Counted from the stretch's first letter, positions 48,560 to 62,294 are shown. The stretch: DNA of 64,000 bases from Chrysomallon squamiferum (GCA_012295275.1 CM022670.1:4239264-4303263), one strand, 5' to 3'. Program-made: numbers and translations. The notes: generated by a model not told the origin, from the sequence alone.

Positions 48560-49355
48560 CAAGGTAGATGTGATCTGACTAGGAACAGAGGGATAACTGA
48601 ACTACGATTTTAATTTATAAAGACATTCTGTTGTCTACAGAACTTATTAATCTTCATACATGATGTCACTCGTTTGCTTGTGTTTATATTTTTTGGTATA
48701 TATCATTTTGTAAGTCAACCAAGATTTTTAATTTAACTGATGTTCTTTCTTTCATTCGACACAAAAAAAAACAACAAAAAAAAAAAAAAAATGAAGAAGA
48801 AAATTAAAACGTAAATGCTTTTAGTGGTTGTTTTATAGTCTCAGGATAAAAAAAATAGCTTTTTTTTCTTCAAATAATGGAACAACAAGAAGACATCAAG
48901 TGAAAATACGCTATAGTGAATCAAATATAAATGCTTACCTTTTTCTGTTCAGAACATCACAAAAACTCTTAGTAAATTCCATAATTTATATGAGCTTCCA
49001 TATGTGAAGAAGAAAACACCCCAAGAACTTCGTAATCACCTTGCAAAACATATGGCAACTTATTGCATGGAATCCTCTACAGCAAACAACAAAATAAATT
49101 CCAAAGAAATTTTCTGTTTTTCTGTCTTTCTTTTAATTATTATCTAACTTACGAAGTTTCCATTATCGATGTAACAGAGATACTTAGAAAACAAATGTTA
49201 TCAGAATGAAGAAGAAAACAAATAACGTGAAGATAAAAACAGTCCTCTTTGAATACGATGAATTTTCTTTTTCACTCTTCCTTTCAGTATTAAGAGAAAA
49301 CGACGCGAAAAGATGTGTGATATTTATTGTTAACTGTTTGTAAATCAATCCATTC
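48560..49355. other. Unique AT-rich stretch
   Basis: One A-rich patch (48762-48791). No gene, RNA or other repeat recognised. Confidence 0.5.
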
Positions 49356-49660
49356 TCAGCAGTCGACGAGAATTTTGAAAAAGCCGAAGCATACTAAACT
49401 ACTTCTTGCTTCCTGAGAGAGAGAGAAAGAGACAGGCTTCGATCCGTGAACTGCAATTCGAGTCAGCGTATGGCCAAGTTTCCCGCAGTAAATGTAAAAT
49501 CGAAGTGGACCTGTTGACATCCTGTGTTCGCCGTGCGATGGGGACTGTCGCTGTGTGACCGTCAGAATCGGCATTCTCCGTAATGAAGCTTTTCAGATAA
49601 GCACCACTCGTTTCTATGGCAACTGCATAAAGGTGGAAAAGCTTCATCATCACACTACCT
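49356..49660. other. Complex island with unassigned minus-strand ORFs
   Basis: About 300 bp, less AT-rich, with many CpGs (49440-49610). Two overlapping minus-strand frames (72 codons 49356-49574, 84 codons 49399-49653) are free of repeats but show no recognised domain and no recognisable splice context. Exon fragment or regulatory element cannot be separated by eye. Confidence 0.3.
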
Positions 49661-49663
49661 TGC

Positions 49664-49665
<2 letters not shown>

Positions 49666-49707
<42 letters not shown>
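49666..49707. repeat. (AAT)n
   Basis: About 13 AAT units. 49708-50580 after it is unique AT-rich with T runs at 49893-49907 and 49998-50018. Confidence 0.95.
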
Positions 49708-49708
<1 letters not shown>

Positions 49709-50589
49709 TTATCCTTTATGAAGTTTTTAACTTTTTAAAAATTAACATTACGAGAGAATTCACATGCAGATGTCTAAAGACAGTTAGAACAACAGTTTGA
49801 GAAAATTGCCTAGAAACCGATGTCTAGTGACGTGTTTTCATTTGTATGCACGCAGGTGTCGGACGTAGAGCAGTTAAATCTCGCTGATGAAGATTTTTTT
49901 TTTTTTTCAGATGTGGAGGGGATTTCCTGTTGATCATATTATGCAGAGAGAAGTGAGTTGATATAATGAAATCTAACAACCATAAGCTTTTTTACGTTTT
50001 TTTTTTTTTTTTTTTTTTCGTATAAAAAGTTCAGACGCTAAGCTGAATTCTTTTGTAAGCTTCGTGTATTAATGGAGCCAGATGTAAGGCATCTGTCGTT
50101 GGTTTAAACACGTACGCTAGTCGTAATGTCCATCCGAAAGATATGCTGATAATAATTGTTTTCCATGTGTTTTACAGGTACATAGATGTTTCGTTATTCT
50201 GCAAGATAAGAACATTTTACAGTTTGGGTGTTTTATACGTGTAGAGTTAACCATCATTTACAGGTCTGATTATAACAGATTTTTTAAAACTTTTGTGTAA
50301 TTTGTTGAAAATTTTTCTGTCTCTAGCTCTCATTCTGTTTCTTTTTTTAAAACCATCTCTCTATCTTTGTCTTTCTTCTTTCTTATTCAGTCTCTTTCCT
50401 TTATTCCATTTTTTTTAAAGATACAAAAATGTAATGACATTTTTCTGGGAATCTTCTGGGAATTGTCTTTCAAAATTAATACTTTAATAAGCTTTCACAC
50501 AAGGAAGAAACTATTGCAAAATAAAAATCGTCCGACGATATTATAAGAAAAATAAAAATGAGTTCCTGAAGATGTTGATATATAAAGCG

Positions 50590-50930
50590 AACAGTCTATT
50601 CGAGAACCAGTCAGAATGTTGCTAGCGCCAAACAGCATTAGCGCGATCTTTATTGAAACTCTTCTGATTTATGCCGTCTTAAACTTCACAGTGACGTGAT
50701 TATTTGCCATCGGCAATGGATTAATGAAATCAGCCTGACTTTATAACCTCTGTGTTAGCAAGAGTCCACCACTTTGGCTACAAAACGAAGCGACATTAAT
50801 TTTGTAGTGCGACAACTCATATCGATGCACAGTAGCCTGAGATTCAAGAGAACCAGAACATTCAGTAATTTCGAATTCAGCCAGATATTCACACTGACCC
50901 GAGGGGTATGACGTCATTGTTCTGTCCATC
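50590..50930. other. Complex non-coding island
   Basis: Less AT-rich, no repeats. Contains CAATGGATTAATGAAATC (50714-50731) with a TAAT core and TGACGTCA at 50909-50916. The 81-codon minus frame (50741-50986) is unassigned and runs into the tRNA-like relic. Confidence 0.35.
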
Positions 50931-50931
50931 A

Positions 50932-51022
50932 GTCTGAAGTGCTCAGCAGTAAGAGTGCTAGACTGAGGCGTGGTGCTAGGCAACACCCATCTTCCTTGGG
51001 GATTGGACGCAGGTGTCCCCCA
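50932..51022 (+). repeat. tRNA-like SINE relic
   Basis: GTGCTCAGCAGTAAGAGTGC (50940-50959) is very like the D-arm/A-box part of a tRNA. GGGGATTGG...GTCCCC (50998-51020) could be a changed T-arm with its stem kept. An AAAATAAAATAAAAT tail follows at about 51046. The B box itself is poor, so this is a decayed copy of unidentified family, not a working tRNA. Confidence 0.4.
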
Positions 51023-51630
51023 GAATAGTTTTTAAAGGTTTTTATAAAAAATAAAATAAAATTAATCTGTTAATAATGTCTCCACTGACAAAGAGGCACA
51101 TAAAAAGAATTGTCCGTGGAGTGTGGTTATTATTGTACGTAAGGTATAACTAAGTGTACAGGTATAAAAAGCTGATATGTAGTTATTTAATTTTGTTGCA
51201 TAAAGGACACACGTATGTACATTGAAAACAAATATGTGTTTCGCTTATCTTTTAGATGGACATATACAGTACGTTTATGTTAAAAACATAACAGTTTAAA
51301 CGAAACATATTGATGTCTCTTTCAGTAAACCTTCATTGATTCAACCAGATTCTTTTGGATGCAAAGGTTTACATCTGTTTCAGAAACATAAATTAAATGA
51401 ATAGATTTTATTTAATAGACTGGTTTTCGATGTGTTAATCTGTTCCAAGTATTGAAATTGTCTCATTTTTCACAGCTGGGTGATCAGATCAGAAAAAAAA
51501 AAATCATTAATTTCCTGTGCAGTTGTTGATGATTTTTTTTTTTTAAATTGTTAGTTATTGTTTTTCTTATATAGAGATGATCAAAAAAAACCCAAATAAA
51601 AAACCAACAAAAAACCCCACATTTTTATTG
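51023..51630. other. Unique AT-rich stretch
   Basis: Nothing recognised apart from short A and T runs (51494, 51533, 51583-51615). Confidence 0.5.
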
Positions 51631-51636
51631 TTAAAA

Positions 51637-51641
51637 CTCTC

Positions 51642-51729
<88 letters not shown>

Positions 51730-51835
51730 TCACACACACACACATACATCATTTAGATTGTCTCTCTTTATTTCTATCTATCACTCTATCTATCTATCTC
51801 TCTGTCTCTCTCACTTTCTCCCTTTATTTGTCATG
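51637..51835. repeat. (CT)n, CA and TATC tracts
   Basis: CT (51637-51726, one GT interruption at 51649), CA (51731-51742), then degenerate TCTA/TCTC to 51830. Confidence 0.95.
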
Positions 51836-51887
51836 ATCATGTTTCTAATTCAGTCCGATAATTTAGACGAACACGAACACTAGAGAG

Positions 51888-51950
<63 letters not shown>
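51888..51950. repeat. (AC)31 microsatellite
   Basis: Uninterrupted AC. 51951-52370 after it is unique AT-rich. Confidence 0.98.
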
Positions 51951-51953
<3 letters not shown>

Positions 51954-52371
51954 CTCGGCCTACCTTTCTAGTTATCCCTCTGATTGTCTGTATCCATCTC
52001 TCCCTCTTTGTACGCCTATCTGTCTATTGCTCTCTCATTATAAAGAGCTGTGCGCTTTTTTATGACAAAACATTTAATGAAGAAACACATTTTGCCACAA
52101 GTGTAATTTTAGTCGGTCTAATGCCTTTCGAATTAATTATAATTGAAAAACATTATTTTAATTTGTAAAAGCAAATTCAGGTCCATTAGCGTAGTATTTT
52201 TTCACTAAACATTTCCTATCACTCCAGAAATGTATTAGCAGACGTTAATTTCAGTACAGTGTAATTATTCAAAATCATAGCGTATTAAATACTGAAAAAT
52301 GATTTAAAAAAATAAATTGCATTTTAATAAAGTGGAAAAATACTATCATTATATATAATAAATTTTCCATT

Positions 52372-52720
<349 letters not shown>

Positions 52721-53210
52721 ATGCAAGATAATTATAATTACAAAATTATTTAGCTTAAAAACAAAAATGATCCTTCCATTAGTAGAATATTTTCTTGACT
52801 AGATGGTTCCTGTGACAACTAAAACTCATTAGCAGTCACTTTTGTGAGAGACATTACTGAGTTAATTTACAGTGCGACATATTTTAAAAGAAAATATATC
52901 GACTTTACCATGGAAACGCACAGTGAGGTACTTACCTATTGATATAAGATTAATGCAGTTCGTACAAATTAACGGAAAATGTCTGCTTACGTATGACGTT
53001 AAGCTACGAGTAACTAAGCAATGGTAATGTTTACCGATAGCATTTGAGAGCATGTAAAACACAAAATGAACAATTTGTTTGATTTTCAATAAACAAAAAA
53101 AAAAAAAAAAAAAAAGAGTGACTAACAACACATAAGTAATATAATATAATAAATAAACAAAAAAAAATAATAATAATTTCTAGCAAATGATTATTGTTGT
53201 ATTATTATAT
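52721..53210. other. Unique AT-rich stretch with A runs
   Basis: A run 53094-53114; AAAT-rich 53140-53178. Nothing else recognised. Confidence 0.5.
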
Positions 53211-53980
53211 TGGCTGATGTAATATTTTGCAAAAGGAAAATAATAATTTTTGTTTTCACTATGTACATTTCTCTCTTCTTCTGTTGTTTTTTATCTGTTG
53301 TTTTTAACATCCTCGATATTTATTACTCCCAAAGCCACTCGTTTAGCAGATTCACGTTTAAGACCGCATTGAACTCTCACTGGGGCAATAATAATTTTAT
53401 TTTCAACAGTTCTGAAACCAAAGCTTTGATTGAATTGTATTTCATATTATTTCTTTGGCCATTCTCACTGCAGGGCAGCTATTTAATACAAAAAACGACA
53501 ATTATTCCATTTCGTTGCCGTTGAAACAAAAGCAACATTGCATCCTCGCTTTATTCTCACTCGCTGTTATTTTACTCACAGAGTAGTAAGAACAAGAACC
53601 AACATATGATCTGTATTGGTTACCAATGGTCGCCCGACTAAATTACTTCTCTTCATTTCGTATTCATAGAAAATTGGTTTTGGCCTGAAATCTTCTTTTT
53701 TTCTCTCTCTCTCTCTGTCTCCTTTTCCTCGCTGTAATTAATTTAGTTGATTTCCCAGAGTAAATATTGGATTTGGTAATAACGTACTACTGGCGTGTTA
53801 ATTTAAGGAAACAACACTGGTCATTATCGATGGTGGATAAACACCTGGAAGACGATATTATAGACTAGTTGGTGCTGCCAAGTCTGCGGAGGAATGTTCG
53901 AGAAAACATTACAAAATGGCAGATAACGGAAGTCGTTTTACCAACGATTAAGTAACGTTTGCAATGCAGAAATGTTATCT
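53211..53980. other. Low-repeat stretch with moderate complexity
   Basis: Repeat-free except TCTC at 53702-53717. The 104-codon frame at 53210-53524 starts with Phe/Leu/Ile-rich residues and has no recognised domain. The patches 53330-53610 and 53740-53960 (TTGATTTCCCAGAG, GTGTTAATTTAAGG) look like regulatory-type sequence by composition only. Confidence 0.3.
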
Positions 53981-54602
53981 GGTATAGTAAAAAGGAACTA
54001 TTTAGACAACTGAAATGTTATATGGCACACTGAATTTCGATTTACAATATTATTATTTCGTATACCCACAAAAAGATATTTTATACGTCAGAATCAATTT
54101 CCGGCTTACTAATAAAGAATATGTAATGCAACAGGATTATTAACTGATAAACTGAAAATGGATATTTTTATTATAGAAACATCTTCAGTATAATAAGAAA
54201 AAAATAGATTATATATCCTTCTTTTCGATCCAGTTAGGCTATATCTCGTTCCAGCCCCGAGTTTTTCAAAGCTACAGTAATTAAATAATAAGCGTAGGTG
54301 TATATAAAATCTCTAGCGGTTTTCCTTTCATGTTACCAAATTCCACGTAATTACAGTTCTGGTGAAATGTAAAATGGCCAATTTAAATAATTTTACTTGG
54401 GTCTGGTGTTCCTTGAAAAACAAAATTATAATATTACTTAGTTATTTAGATCATGGTAGGTTGTGGTTTGAATAAAATGTAAAAATAACTCGGAGGTTAG
54501 CTGGAAATGATAATGCAATAATAGGGATGACAAAATTAAGTTCTTGATCATAGCTAATCAGAAATAGCTACTCGTACGTCATTGATACAGCTGTTGGACT
54601 GC

Positions 54603-54603
<1 letters not shown>
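53981..54603. other. Unique AT-rich stretch
   Basis: No repeats and no frame of interest. Confidence 0.5.
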
Positions 54604-54648
<45 letters not shown>

Positions 54649-54680
54649 TTTATTATTTTTTTTTTATTATTATTATTTTG
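54604..54680. repeat. (ATT)n with T run
   Basis: About 15 ATT units, T run, and further ATT. Confidence 0.95.
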
Positions 54681-56560
54681 CAAATTTAGGAATAATGACT
54701 TCTGTCCTTTCGTAAATGTAATCGAGTAACTGATTACTTCAATGCCCGTTCGAAATCTGTTACAGTATTAAAAACATTCTTGTATGTTTCTGTGTTTGTA
54801 GTCACGTCATAAGGATATTAGCAATGAGTAGCGAATAATATCATTCCTTTTTTTTTAAAGTAAAGATTCGTATTTAGGGTAATAATTTATTTATTTATTA
54901 AATATATATAATAATCTAATTTTGATTTTTGGCAATGCTATTAAATAGTTATTCTTTATAAAAATTTCGAATTCTGTTTTTACTCTATGACAAATGAATA
55001 CAGGGGGATAAAAGCGTAAGACATAAAAATAAAATATCAAATTTCAATGGATTTACAATTCGTACGTCATCAAGAAATAAAATGCCTTATTTTTTACTTT
55101 ATAGTTATTAAAGATTGTCAGGCATGAACTGTTTTCTAGAAGCGTGACAGTTTTACAATATCGCCAATGCCATAAAAACAAGCTCTGACATACTTCTGTC
55201 AAATAATGTGTAAACATATATTTTTTTATGAATGATTCTTTCCCAAACAATTTAGACTCTGATTTATTTATCTTATCTTGAAACGACCCTGAAAACTGGT
55301 CGTTTTCCTCCCTTGATGGAACTCTTCGGTCCACGACCTTTTGTATCGGAATAATAAACTGTCCATTTATAGAAATAAATGATCGTGTTTATTCGTTGTA
55401 TTTATTTTTATGCACCATAAACACGAAGATCAATGGGTACGTAATGTGCTGGATCGAAACTGCGTGTAAAAATCGTAAATGTTTCTTCTCACAGGCATCT
55501 TGGACCACAAATCATTCTGTCTTTTTAAAGCTGTTATTATCACTTACATTTATTTTTTAATTATATGCCTAATATTTATTCATATTTTATATTGAAAGGA
55601 ATTATGGAAACAAATAAGGTTTATTTCATTTTTGCCTTTACGAAAATCTGTTCAGATCTGTTTTGACAAGTATTAAAGTATTTTGCGTAGAAAATCGCAT
55701 ACTAAAGCTTTCGATTATAAATTTCGCTTACAATGAATAGCCATGTGTAATATGAACAAGACGATTCAGTGAAGATCTCCTTTTAAATACCAACAATTAT
55801 CACAAATATATACCAATAAGAAACAAATTCAGAAAATTCTGATTATGTGATATCTTAAGTAGAATCGCATCTGACCTTGATTTTATTGTTATTATATATT
55901 TTTATTATTGTTATAATTATTTTATTTTAAAAATAAAATCGTAACAGACAGAATGTTGGTGTCCTGCATATTGCTTTTTTTACCATGTTTCGAAATGCCA
56001 CATACTTTAAAAATACAGAAATCTTCTTGCTTCTTAGAATCATAAATCCACTGATACAAAGGTTAAGTACACAAAATGTATCAAGATTGAGAAACCGCTT
56101 CAAGAAACAAAGCTTGAAAACCTAAGATTCCTCTGTAGGTCTTGCAGCATCAAAATGCGAATGTGGTCATGTGATTTACATTTGAAATGCAATTAGTTAA
56201 ATTTTAAATCCAGGCTGTTGGTGCAGTTCACTGAGAAATGTCACTCGAGTGATGTCTGCTGTACTAATGTTTCCCTTAGCAGTAATTTTCAAATCGAACG
56301 TTCGTAAATTTCAAACCAAACGTAAAATTCTGACTAGAATGGGATTTAAATGCCAAAGACTAATTACCCCAAATCCGAACGAACATGTCACCTTTGCAGA
56401 GCTGACACCCTGGGGCTAGCAGATTGTGTTGAAAATCACTTCTTTTTTCATTCGCTATGAAAATAATAGTTTTAATGAGAACAGGAAGAATATTAAAAGG
56501 CATACATCTAGTTACCCCTAAACCTAATTACAATTTTGACAACATTATAAAAGGAAGATT
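54681..56560. other. Long unique AT-rich stretch
   Basis: Nearly 1.9 kb almost free of simple repeats, unusual for this window. The 93-codon minus frame (55053-55334) is unassigned. On the minus strand 56341-56354 reads GGCATTTAAATCCC, weakly B-box-like, and 56395-56405 reads GTCAGCTCTGC, weakly A-box-like; a very old SINE head is possible but not convincing. Confidence 0.45.
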
Positions 56561-56561
56561 A

Positions 56562-56581
56562 ATTTTTTTTTTTTTTTTTAA
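56562..56581. repeat. Poly-T
   Basis: About 18 T. 56582-56938 is unique AT-rich; the 75-codon frame at 56700-56927 is unassigned. Confidence 0.9.
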
Positions 56582-56936
56582 ATTTACTTTATTATGACAC
56601 ACAGTTTTACATAACAGTAATATGCAACAGAAACGCGTACCTTTCCTAAACAATTTACATTAAGTACCTGTTAATTGTTTAACATGTATCAGAAAAAAAT
56701 TGAATGTTGTCAGACTAATCACCAGACTTCTTATGCACGATGGTATTGTCCACCTTGAAGCAACTTGTAAATATATGAAAAATATAGAAGTTAACTTAGA
56801 AACATATTTTGTATTATTTTCGTATTACCTATATTTGGCTTATTACAAACAGTACGAAGCAATTTTTAATGTTGTAAACATTTTATTTGAATGTGTCTTT
56901 TCGTTTTTAATCGAAAATAAAATCTGAACTGTCCAC

Positions 56937-57036
<100 letters not shown>

Positions 57037-58720
57037 AGTAATGGGTTTTTAAAAAGTTATTAAACTGAATATCAAACGCAGAAAAGAAATAAACTCTAGA
57101 CATTATTAACTTGAAACGTCTACAAAACATCCGTGACATTTTGCGGTTTATTCCCCACGGTGTGTTCATAATTTGTAATACCGCACAGGCTGGTGCAGTT
57201 ACACGTAATAATCGTATTTTACTGCAACGATTTCTGACAATCTTTTTTTTTCAGAATTGCGTGATTCCTAAACGATTCTTCGTTGTGTTATATTCATGAG
57301 ATCTGGATTTTCACCAGAGGATTGCAGAAGAAGAAGGGCGCCATCATCACAATGAATATATATTTTAAATATAAAATTAATTTCATAATAGAGAATAAAA
57401 TAATACAGTTAAAGACAAAGATATGTACCTTTACATTCTCTGATCTGTTTCATACAAGTGTTATTACACAGTAAATGAGATAGAAAATATTATATAAATA
57501 CATGATCAATAGTCATGAAATTAAATTAACTTGCACACGTGAGTGCAAATATATATATATATATATATATTTTTTTTTTCAGTACAATATTTTGACTTAT
57601 ATAATGTAGTTGCTAAATCGTAAAATAAAATTTCGGATTGTTTTTATTGATTTTTTTTAAAATTAGAATTGTCTGAAATAAGGGAAGCTAATACTTTATA
57701 TAAACAATACGTATTTATTAAAATGTAAACCTTTGTTGAGACGACAAAATGATCTTTCAAAATTATGATTTCACTTTGACTGACTACTAACTATTGCTAA
57801 TAATAATGTATTACGAAATAAAATAGTACTGTTAAAAAATATTTGGAATGTGAGAAAAATATGAAATCTGTTTATGGAAATGTACGATTACACAAATATT
57901 TAAGATTATTTGTATAAACCCCGCAGTGATCCGAATTCAGTAATTTATGTTAAACCAGTCGTTCGTGAAACTGAAAATAACAGATGAATACAATTTATTT
58001 AGAGACGTATCTAATCTTGCCTTTTTAAATCTGTGTTAGAAAGCAAAGTTCCATGTTAGTTCTTTCAGATTCGTCTGTAACATTTATTATACTGACAGGA
58101 TGCAAATGAAATGTAACTGTAACCTCAGCAACATTTTTCAACATGTCAAACCAACGTGGACGTTATTAAACACCAACGTACATTCGCTGACATTCTGAGT
58201 ACAATTACAGGTCTACATGATCCTTTTGAAGAATCCGTATATGTAAACAAATAACGTGCATTCCTCAAAGCTCCTGCTAATGAAACTCACAGTAATAATA
58301 TTAGTTTAGTCTCGGTTTCAGAATAGACTTTAATCGAGTCCCTTTGTTGTGTCGGGCGATCAACCAACCAGTATCGTTAATTAATCTAATTTAAAATAAT
58401 TGACTTCTGTAATTACTGTAATCTTAATACTGAGTACATAATATAATTTCAGAAGTATAAATATTAAATACATGATGAAATTACTACACTTTAAGTATTA
58501 AATGTAATCTTAATAATATATTAATTCTGAAATTATTCCTATCTTTATAATGAAATAAATGAAAATGAACGTTAACTGAACCTGTTTTAATATTAACGGT
58601 TGCTGTGTGTGAAACATTCGGTCTTTGTACATTTGTGAAATAAAAACTGAAACCCATTAATCAGTACAGTGGTTTTACTGTTTTAAACTATACATTTACA
58701 TTAAAGAGAAATATAAATTA
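57037..58720. other. Unique AT-rich stretch
   Basis: One AT tract (57550-57571) with T run. 57110-57250 is somewhat less AT-rich and is read through by a 62-codon unassigned frame. No other repeat or gene recognised over about 1.6 kb. Confidence 0.45.
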
Positions 58721-58723
58721 TAA

Positions 58724-58880
58724 TTAAAAAAAAAAAAAAAAAAAAAAATAAAAAAAAAAAAAATAATAATAATAATAATAATAATAAAAAATAATAATAA
58801 TAAAAAAAAAAAAAATAAAAAAAAAAAAATTAAAAAAATTAAAATTAAAATTAAATTAAATTAAAAAGAGAGAGAGAGAA
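58724..58880. repeat. A-rich AAAT/AAT tract
   Basis: A runs, AAT units (58763-58787), more A runs, then TTAAAA and a short GA run. About 150 bp almost without C or G. Confidence 0.93.
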
Positions 58881-59024
58881 AAATTGATATATATGGAAAT
58901 AACGTTAAGGATATACTATTTCCTACTGAATAAGTTTTTTCGAACTGAAAAATAGTTCTTGATATTAAATATGAATTAAAAATAGTTCTATATTTTCGAG
59001 GATTTGGTATCAGTATATATTATA

Positions 59025-59148
59025 ACTATTACTACAACTACCATTATTACTTCTACTACAACTACTATCGCAAAACCACAACTACTATTGGTATGTCTTT
59101 ACCTCTGTTACTGTATAAACTATAGCTGTACTTATTAGAACAACAGCA

Positions 59149-59200
<52 letters not shown>

Positions 59201-59225
59201 ATAATAGTAATAATAGTAATAAACT
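59025..59225. repeat. Degenerate and perfect (ACT)n
   Basis: Decayed ACT/ACA (59030-59090), then about 17 perfect ACT units (59149-59199) and AAT/AGT. 59225-59790 is unique AT-rich. Confidence 0.93.
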
Positions 59226-59789
59226 GTATAAAATTACTGACTTTAATGCCAGTATCATTATTTGAAAAGACTAATCTATCTCATATATTATACGTCCATA
59301 ACAGACTATAAAGTAATTTTAATTGCTGTTTTTCCTGATTTCTAATAAAAAAATCAAAAAAAATCAAGCGAAGATGAAAATAGGACTGGACCTTAATTAC
59401 TACAAATATGATTAAAAACGAGTAACTTTCTAATCAACAGAAATTAGATATAACATACATCTCCGAACTCAAAAACATTTCAAAAAGAAAACAAAAAAGG
59501 ATATAATATTAAGAAATAATTAAGCTGAAAGACTATACTCAACAGACCTATAATCTTGTATACTTATTGTTTATTGAAGTCCAGATTCTGTTAAAACAGA
59601 CGGAAAGGGTAGACGGGGATATTACTTCTAGTTTTCTCAAAAATCAATCAGCTGTCGATACTGCTTTCAATTACCTGTAATTTTATGCGGTGATGATCAC
59701 AGGCTGGCGATAACCAGGATATTGTTATTTTTCTCGGTGTGTTCACTTCGCTCTGACGGTTATTTTCGGCTGCCAACCAATAACAGCTC

Positions 59790-59917
<128 letters not shown>

Positions 59918-60031
59918 CCACTGTGAATCTGGTGGTGTTGATCGTGTGATGATGGAAGAAGTTTGGATTAACAAGATCATGAGTCTTATTTCAGACTGAT
60001 AATTCACTAGTAGCTTTGCTTGTATAATACT

Positions 60032-60150
60032 ATTTATTTATTTGTTTGTTTGTTTGTTTGTTTGTTTGTTCGTTTGTTTATTTATTTATTTATTTATTTG
60101 TTTGTTTGTTTGTTTGTTTGTTTGTTTGTTTATTTATTTATTTATTTATT
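60032..60150. repeat. Blocks of (TTTA)n and (TTTG)n
   Basis: TTTA, TTTG x8 with one TTCG, TTTA x5, TTTG x8, TTTA x6: homogeneous blocks of two one-base variants in alternation. Confidence 0.95.
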
Positions 60151-60164
60151 TTATATACTTATTT

Positions 60165-60228
60165 TATTGCTATTATTGTTTTTGACAGTTGGTGTTGTTA
60201 TCGTTGTCATTGTTATTAATTTAGATAC

Positions 60229-60262
<34 letters not shown>

Positions 60263-60480
60263 ATCATCATCATCATTATCATCATCGTTATCGTTGTTGT
60301 TGTTGGCTGTTGAATGTACTGTTGTCATTGTCATTGTTATTAATAGTGTTAATAGTATGATTACTGTTGTTGTTGTTGTTCTTGTTGATGTTATTGTTGT
60401 TCTTGTTGATGTTATTGTTGTTATTAATTTTTTATTTATAATTATTGCTGCGGTTTCTTCTTCATCTTCTTCTTCTTATG
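60165..60480. repeat. ATT/GTT/ATC/TTC triplet mosaic
   Basis: Triplet runs with an 18-24 bp repeat GTTGTTCTTGTTGATGTTATT (seen twice near 60375 and 60399). Val/Ile-rich frames are artefacts. 60480-60900 is unique with two A runs. Confidence 0.88.
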
Positions 60481-60914
60481 ATTCTCATATATTAATATCT
60501 TTACCAGAAACTCTATAGTTGTTCTACAATACAATCAACCCCTAAAGGTGTAAAAAAAAAAAAAAAATAATAATAATAATATTGATTAAATCTTAAAATA
60601 AAGAAGTAGTTTTTTAGTGAAATATTTTTCATAACTGTTCTGCCAAATGCTTAATGATTTATGTAACAGTAAACGTGGAGAAAGAAAAAAAATGTATGGT
60701 AATAAATAAGCCACCAGTTAAAGCCGTCATATATAATTAATTACCGAAACATCCAAACACTCCCCTTAAAAGCATCGATCTCATAGAGTTTGATTTAGAA
60801 GGTTAAAAAAAAAAAAAAAAAAAATGAAAGTATAAATTGTAAACAAAACATAAACACTTTTTAATATTAAATGTTATTATTGGTTTCTGTAAAATTATGA
60901 TATGAAAGACGAAA

Positions 60915-61140
60915 TGGATGACCCTCGCAAACGTTTCTCTTACCGTTTAGCAGGAAGAGATCTTTAACATGCACTTTCCCATAGACAGGAAAATAAATAC
61001 ATATCCCGTGGTCTTTGATAAGAAATTACTGAGCAACTGAAGAAGGAAACAGTCCAAGGAACGCTGTGAGAATCGATCCTTCTTCCATTCTTCCAGTGAT
61101 ATCTGAGATCAGCTTTCTATAATGCAGCTAGAACTCCTGT
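60915..61140 (-). repeat. Old molluscan tRNA-derived SINE copy
   Basis: AGATCTTTAACATGCACTTT and CCCATAGACAGG (60958-60989), CCGTGGTCTTTGATA (61006-61020) and GAATCGATCCTTC (61070-61082) occur in the order and spacing I remember for a tRNA-derived SINE common in molluscs, in reverse. On the minus strand 61127-61105 gives TAGCTGCATTATAGAAAGCT, a changed A-box region, and 61080-61069 the B box. The central part is badly decayed. No autonomous partner is visible. Confidence 0.6.
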
Positions 61141-61175
61141 GATCTTTTGAATTTTAAAATAAAAATATTTTCTAA

Positions 61176-61196
61176 TTTTTTTTTTTTTTTTTTTTA
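61176..61196. repeat. Poly-T
   Basis: About 17 T; on the minus strand it is a poly-A lying just 5' of the SINE head, so it is not this SINE's tail. 61200-62280 is otherwise unique AT-rich, with an A run at 61789-61801 and a weak B-box-like site at 61859-61872. Confidence 0.85.
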
Positions 61197-62294
61197 TATT
61201 TTTTGTTTCTCAGCTACAGATTATTGATGACAGGAGGAAAAAATTACATACATGGTTACCCTTTCTGTCCTCTCCTTGGTGTGAGGCCAAAAATTCGTAA
61301 TTTAATGTAACACGCTCATGCATCGGCGTCATACACTTAGAATGTTCCGCCAACTGTTAACTCGAAACAAACTGGCCATCTTCGTTTATTTATCAGGAAG
61401 CACGACAGTGATACATGAACTCATTTTATAAAGATTATTTAAATTCAGTTTTTGTCATTTTGAAGGATACGAATCCCCGAAACGACTCTCCACAGTTTCA
61501 TTTTAAATCTTTAATTTGAAAATACGATGTGCTTTGTTCCTTTCGTATGACTATTCTCAGACATGTCTCGTTAGAGAGTCTGTAGATGAATGGGTAAAGT
61601 CTCTTCATTCAATAAATATAAGATAGCGGTTAATTTATTTATTATTATTTTTTTATTCTGAGGTAACAATCGTTCTTTAACGCCTGGCTTTGTACTGATT
61701 TTGTTCAGTTACTGTAAAGTAACAGAAAAATTAATTAACTGATTAATTAACTGAAAATAAGTAAGTAAGTGAGTGAGAAAGTGAATGAAAAAAAAAAAAA
61801 TTAAATAAAAACAAACAATTACATCATCACCATCAACATCAAAAAATTTTCCTTGTCAGGATTTGAAATCCTCAGTGTCGATCCTGGCTGATGCTATAAA
61901 TTAATAAATGAAGAAAAGAAAGAAAGAAAGGTGAAAAAATATATAATTAGATAAAGGGAACAATCCAGAAACATTATCGTTAATAACTAAAAAATTAAAA
62001 TCTTCAAACGAAGAAAGAGAAGAAACATTATCGACGATAATCTGTGTTGAGACTAAAATTATATGCGTACACAATACAGAGTTATAGAACTTGTTTCTCG
62101 TTGACCAATATAAATGAAAATTAATTTTCTCGAACACATCCGGGTTTTGAGCCTTTCAGTGAGCGGTTAATGGATTAATGTGAGACGCCCACGTAGAAGT
62201 TGTTTTCTCGCCTAACAAATGATATTTTATATGCGTTTTATCAAAACAAAAATAAATTATTTATACAGCATTGGACGAAACTGTGTGCATTTGT

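Noticed and set aside
53210-53524. 104-codon frame with hydrophobic start
   Set aside because: The hydrophobic stretch derives from TTT/CTT-rich DNA; no recognised domain.
61855-61905. B-box-like GGATTTCAAATCC on the minus strand
   Set aside because: No A box at the right distance; the word is also a simple palindrome and may be chance.
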